Shown here: positions 4,362-5,466 of the stretch, piece by piece | Layout: each line of letters opens with the position of its first letter | Numbering within the stretch: position 1 is the first letter of the stretch | NCBI GenBank assembly: GCA_934725835.1 | Contig: CAKVCR010000202.1 | Location: 1-5,466, forward strand | Direction of reading: 5' to 3' | From: an uncultured Odoribacter sp. | GTDB lineage: Bacteria; Bacteroidota; Bacteroidia; Bacteroidales; Marinifilaceae | DNA length: 5,466 bases | Made by a program: the position numbers and the translations under genes | The notes under the pieces: model-generated | The model's database searches: none | What the model was told of the DNA's origin: nothing | What the model saw: only the letters and a program-made list of their open reading frames with translations

Positions 4362-5466
4362 TTGTTCAGTTTTTGGTTGTTGATTCTGATTATTTCGAGA
4401 ACGAGACCGATTCTGCTGACGAGGATTGTTATTCCTCTGTTGGCGCGGCTGTCCCTGACGAGGGGTCGCATTATTGTTTCCATTGGCATTATCCCGGACA
4501 TTCCCATTATCACGAGCATTCTTTTCGCGAGGCGCATTTTCTCGCAAAGCATTATCTCGCCGAGCATTATCCCGCACATCGCCATTACGGTTGTTATTGC
4601 TACGATTACGATTGTTCCGTCGTTTTTGCTGCTTTTTCTCGTCAAAACGATTCAGACTCTCCTCTCCAACACCATCAGTATATTTTATATCTTCATGCAC
4701 TTCTCCATTATCTTCTACTGCTTTAGGAGGGATGATACCTCTGCTATTCATGGCAATAATCTCCTTTACCCTACGCACCGGTATTTGTATGAAAATTCCT
4801 TTGCCTTCCTTATCCGGAGAATAAGACATGACTCCACCGAATATGTCCGTCTTTTGGTGGTAGAGCATTCCATCACCGGTATTTAACGGCACATTTGTTG
4901 ACGGGAAATCCTTCTGAGCATCCACATATGCGTCCACTTCGAAATTCAGACAACATTTCAATTTGCCACACTGCCCCGCCAATTTCTGCGGATTCAAAGA
5001 TATATCCTGATATCGCGCAGCAGAAGTTGAAACCGACACAAAATTAGTTATGAATGTAGAACAGCACAATTTGCGTCCACAAGGACCGATACCCCCGATG
5101 CGTCCGGCTTCCTGACGCGTCCCAATCTGCTTCATTTCTATACGGATTCGGAACGTTTCGGCCAGCACCTTAATCAGTGTGCGGAAATCAACACGGTCGT
5201 CTGCAATATAATAGAATATCGCTTTCGTCTTATCGCCTTGATACTCGACATCACCGATTTTCATGTTCAGATGAAGGTCCGCTGCTATTTTCCGGGAACG
5301 AATCATTGTATCATGTTCCAATGCTATAGCCTGCTGCCACTTTTCGATATCATGAGGTTTTGCCTTACGATAAACTTTTTTCAACGGATTTCTTTCCAAA
5401 TCCACTCTTTTCAAGCGTATCTGGTCTTTTACCAATTCGCCTGAAAGCGAAACGACACCAATATCG
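4359..5466 (-). CDS. ricT: PSP1-domain protein, RicT (YaaT) family, N-terminus beyond window edge
   Basis: This is a cytoplasmic PSP1/RicT-type protein. In Bacillus subtilis, RicT forms an iron-sulphur complex with RicA and RicF that affects RNA processing and development; the role in Bacteroidetes is not established. The frame is open to the right edge, and 368 residues are visible, starting DIGVVSLSGELVKDQ, a conserved internal stretch of the family. The real start is therefore outside the window. Visible residues 30-125 form the PSP1 C-terminal region, with KIGDVEYQGDKTKAIFYY. Six cysteines follow in two clusters: GPCGRKLCCSTF (C129, C134, C135) and CGKLKCCLNF (C166, C171, C172), as expected for metal or Fe-S binding. 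After a conserved segment (about 185-245), the last roughly 90 residues are an Asn/Arg/Gln-rich, probably disordered tail with RDN/REN repeats. It heads the visible operon. Confidence 0.93.
   Translation of the reverse strand, partial: DIGVVSLSGELVKDQIRLKRVDLERNPLKKVYRKAKPHDIEKWQQAIALEHDTMIRSRKIAADLHLNMKIGDVEYQGDKTKAIFYYIADDRVDFRTLIKVLAETFRIRIEMKQIGTRQEAGRIGGIGPCGRKLCCSTFITNFVSVSTSAARYQDISLNPQKLAGQCGKLKCCLNFEVDAYVDAQKDFPSTNVPLNTGDGMLYHQKTDIFGGVMSYSPDKEGKGIFIQIPVRRVKEIIAMNSRGIIPPKAVEDNGEVHEDIKYTDGVGEESLNRFDEKKQQKRRNNRNRSNNNRNGDVRDNARRDNALRENAPREKNARDNGNVRDNANGNNNATPRQGQPRQQRNNNPRQQNRSRSRNNQNQQPKTEQ
4482..4574 (-). repeat. degenerate in-frame repeat coding RDNA/RENA units in the RicT tail
   Basis: The plus strand shows recurrent GCATTATC-yCG-like units: gcattatcccgg near 4487, cattatcacg near 4505, gcattatctcgc near 4549 and gcattatcccgc near 4564. 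On the coding strand they give short R(D/E)N(A/G/V) units of about 4-6 residues. Spacing is irregular but stays in frame. This fits slippage-driven growth of a disordered, basic tail. Confidence 0.55.

Noticed and set aside
4262..4645. A minus-strand 127-codon frame across the ricT/rhomboid junction
   Set aside because: It overlaps two well-supported genes in another frame. Its Met/Ile-rich translation comes from the same repeat tract.
4362..4886. Long plus-strand open frames (three overlapping) opposite the 3' end of ricT
   Set aside because: They are antisense to a conserved coding region and exist because the Asn/Arg-rich repeats leave few stops on the other strand. Their products are low-complexity His/Tyr, Ser/Arg or Ile/Leu runs.
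5433..5435. A TTG codon that could be read as the ricT start
   Set aside because: The frame stays open upstream and encodes DIGVVSLSGE, part of the conserved family core, so the true start is beyond the window.

Overview
The window looks like Bacteroidales chromosome, most likely Bacteroides or a close relative. It is AT-rich, genes start without clear Shine-Dalgarno sequences, and there is an ECF sigma/FecR anti-sigma pair. A promoter-like TAnnTTTG element precedes the sigma gene, and a PSP1/RicT-type protein has an Asn/Arg-rich tail. Every gene I can support is on the minus strand, so reading order runs from base 5466 down to base 1.

Region 1 (5466 to 1507) is a tightly packed run of four genes. 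First is ricT, a PSP1-domain protein with a six-cysteine cluster, whose N-terminus lies beyond the right edge. Two different rhomboid intramembrane proteases follow, then a membrane-anchored endonuclease/exonuclease/phosphatase (EEP) protein. The joins are a 1-base TAATG overlap, a 4-base gap and a 17-base gap, so this is almost certainly one operon. Its promoter is outside the window. The shared theme is the inner membrane: two proteases cutting within the bilayer and a hydrolase whose catalytic domain is predicted to face the periplasm. Any link between RicT and membrane proteolysis is inference.

Region 2 (1506 to 1066) is mostly non-coding. It holds an 11-bp-periodic repeat tract with phased A/T-tracts, a long AT-rich hairpin partly built from those repeats, a doubtful 63-codon ORF, and a good Bacteroides-type promoter for the sigma gene.

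Region 3 (1065 to 1) holds an ECF sigma factor followed 76 bp later by fecR, which is cut by the left edge. In Bacteroidales such pairs normally sit upstream of SusC/SusD-like outer-membrane uptake genes, which would lie to the left of this window.

No tRNA, rRNA, insertion sequence or CRISPR array was seen. Most of the window is ordinary core genome. The least explained parts are the 11-bp repeat/hairpin tract and the paired rhomboids with atypical motifs.
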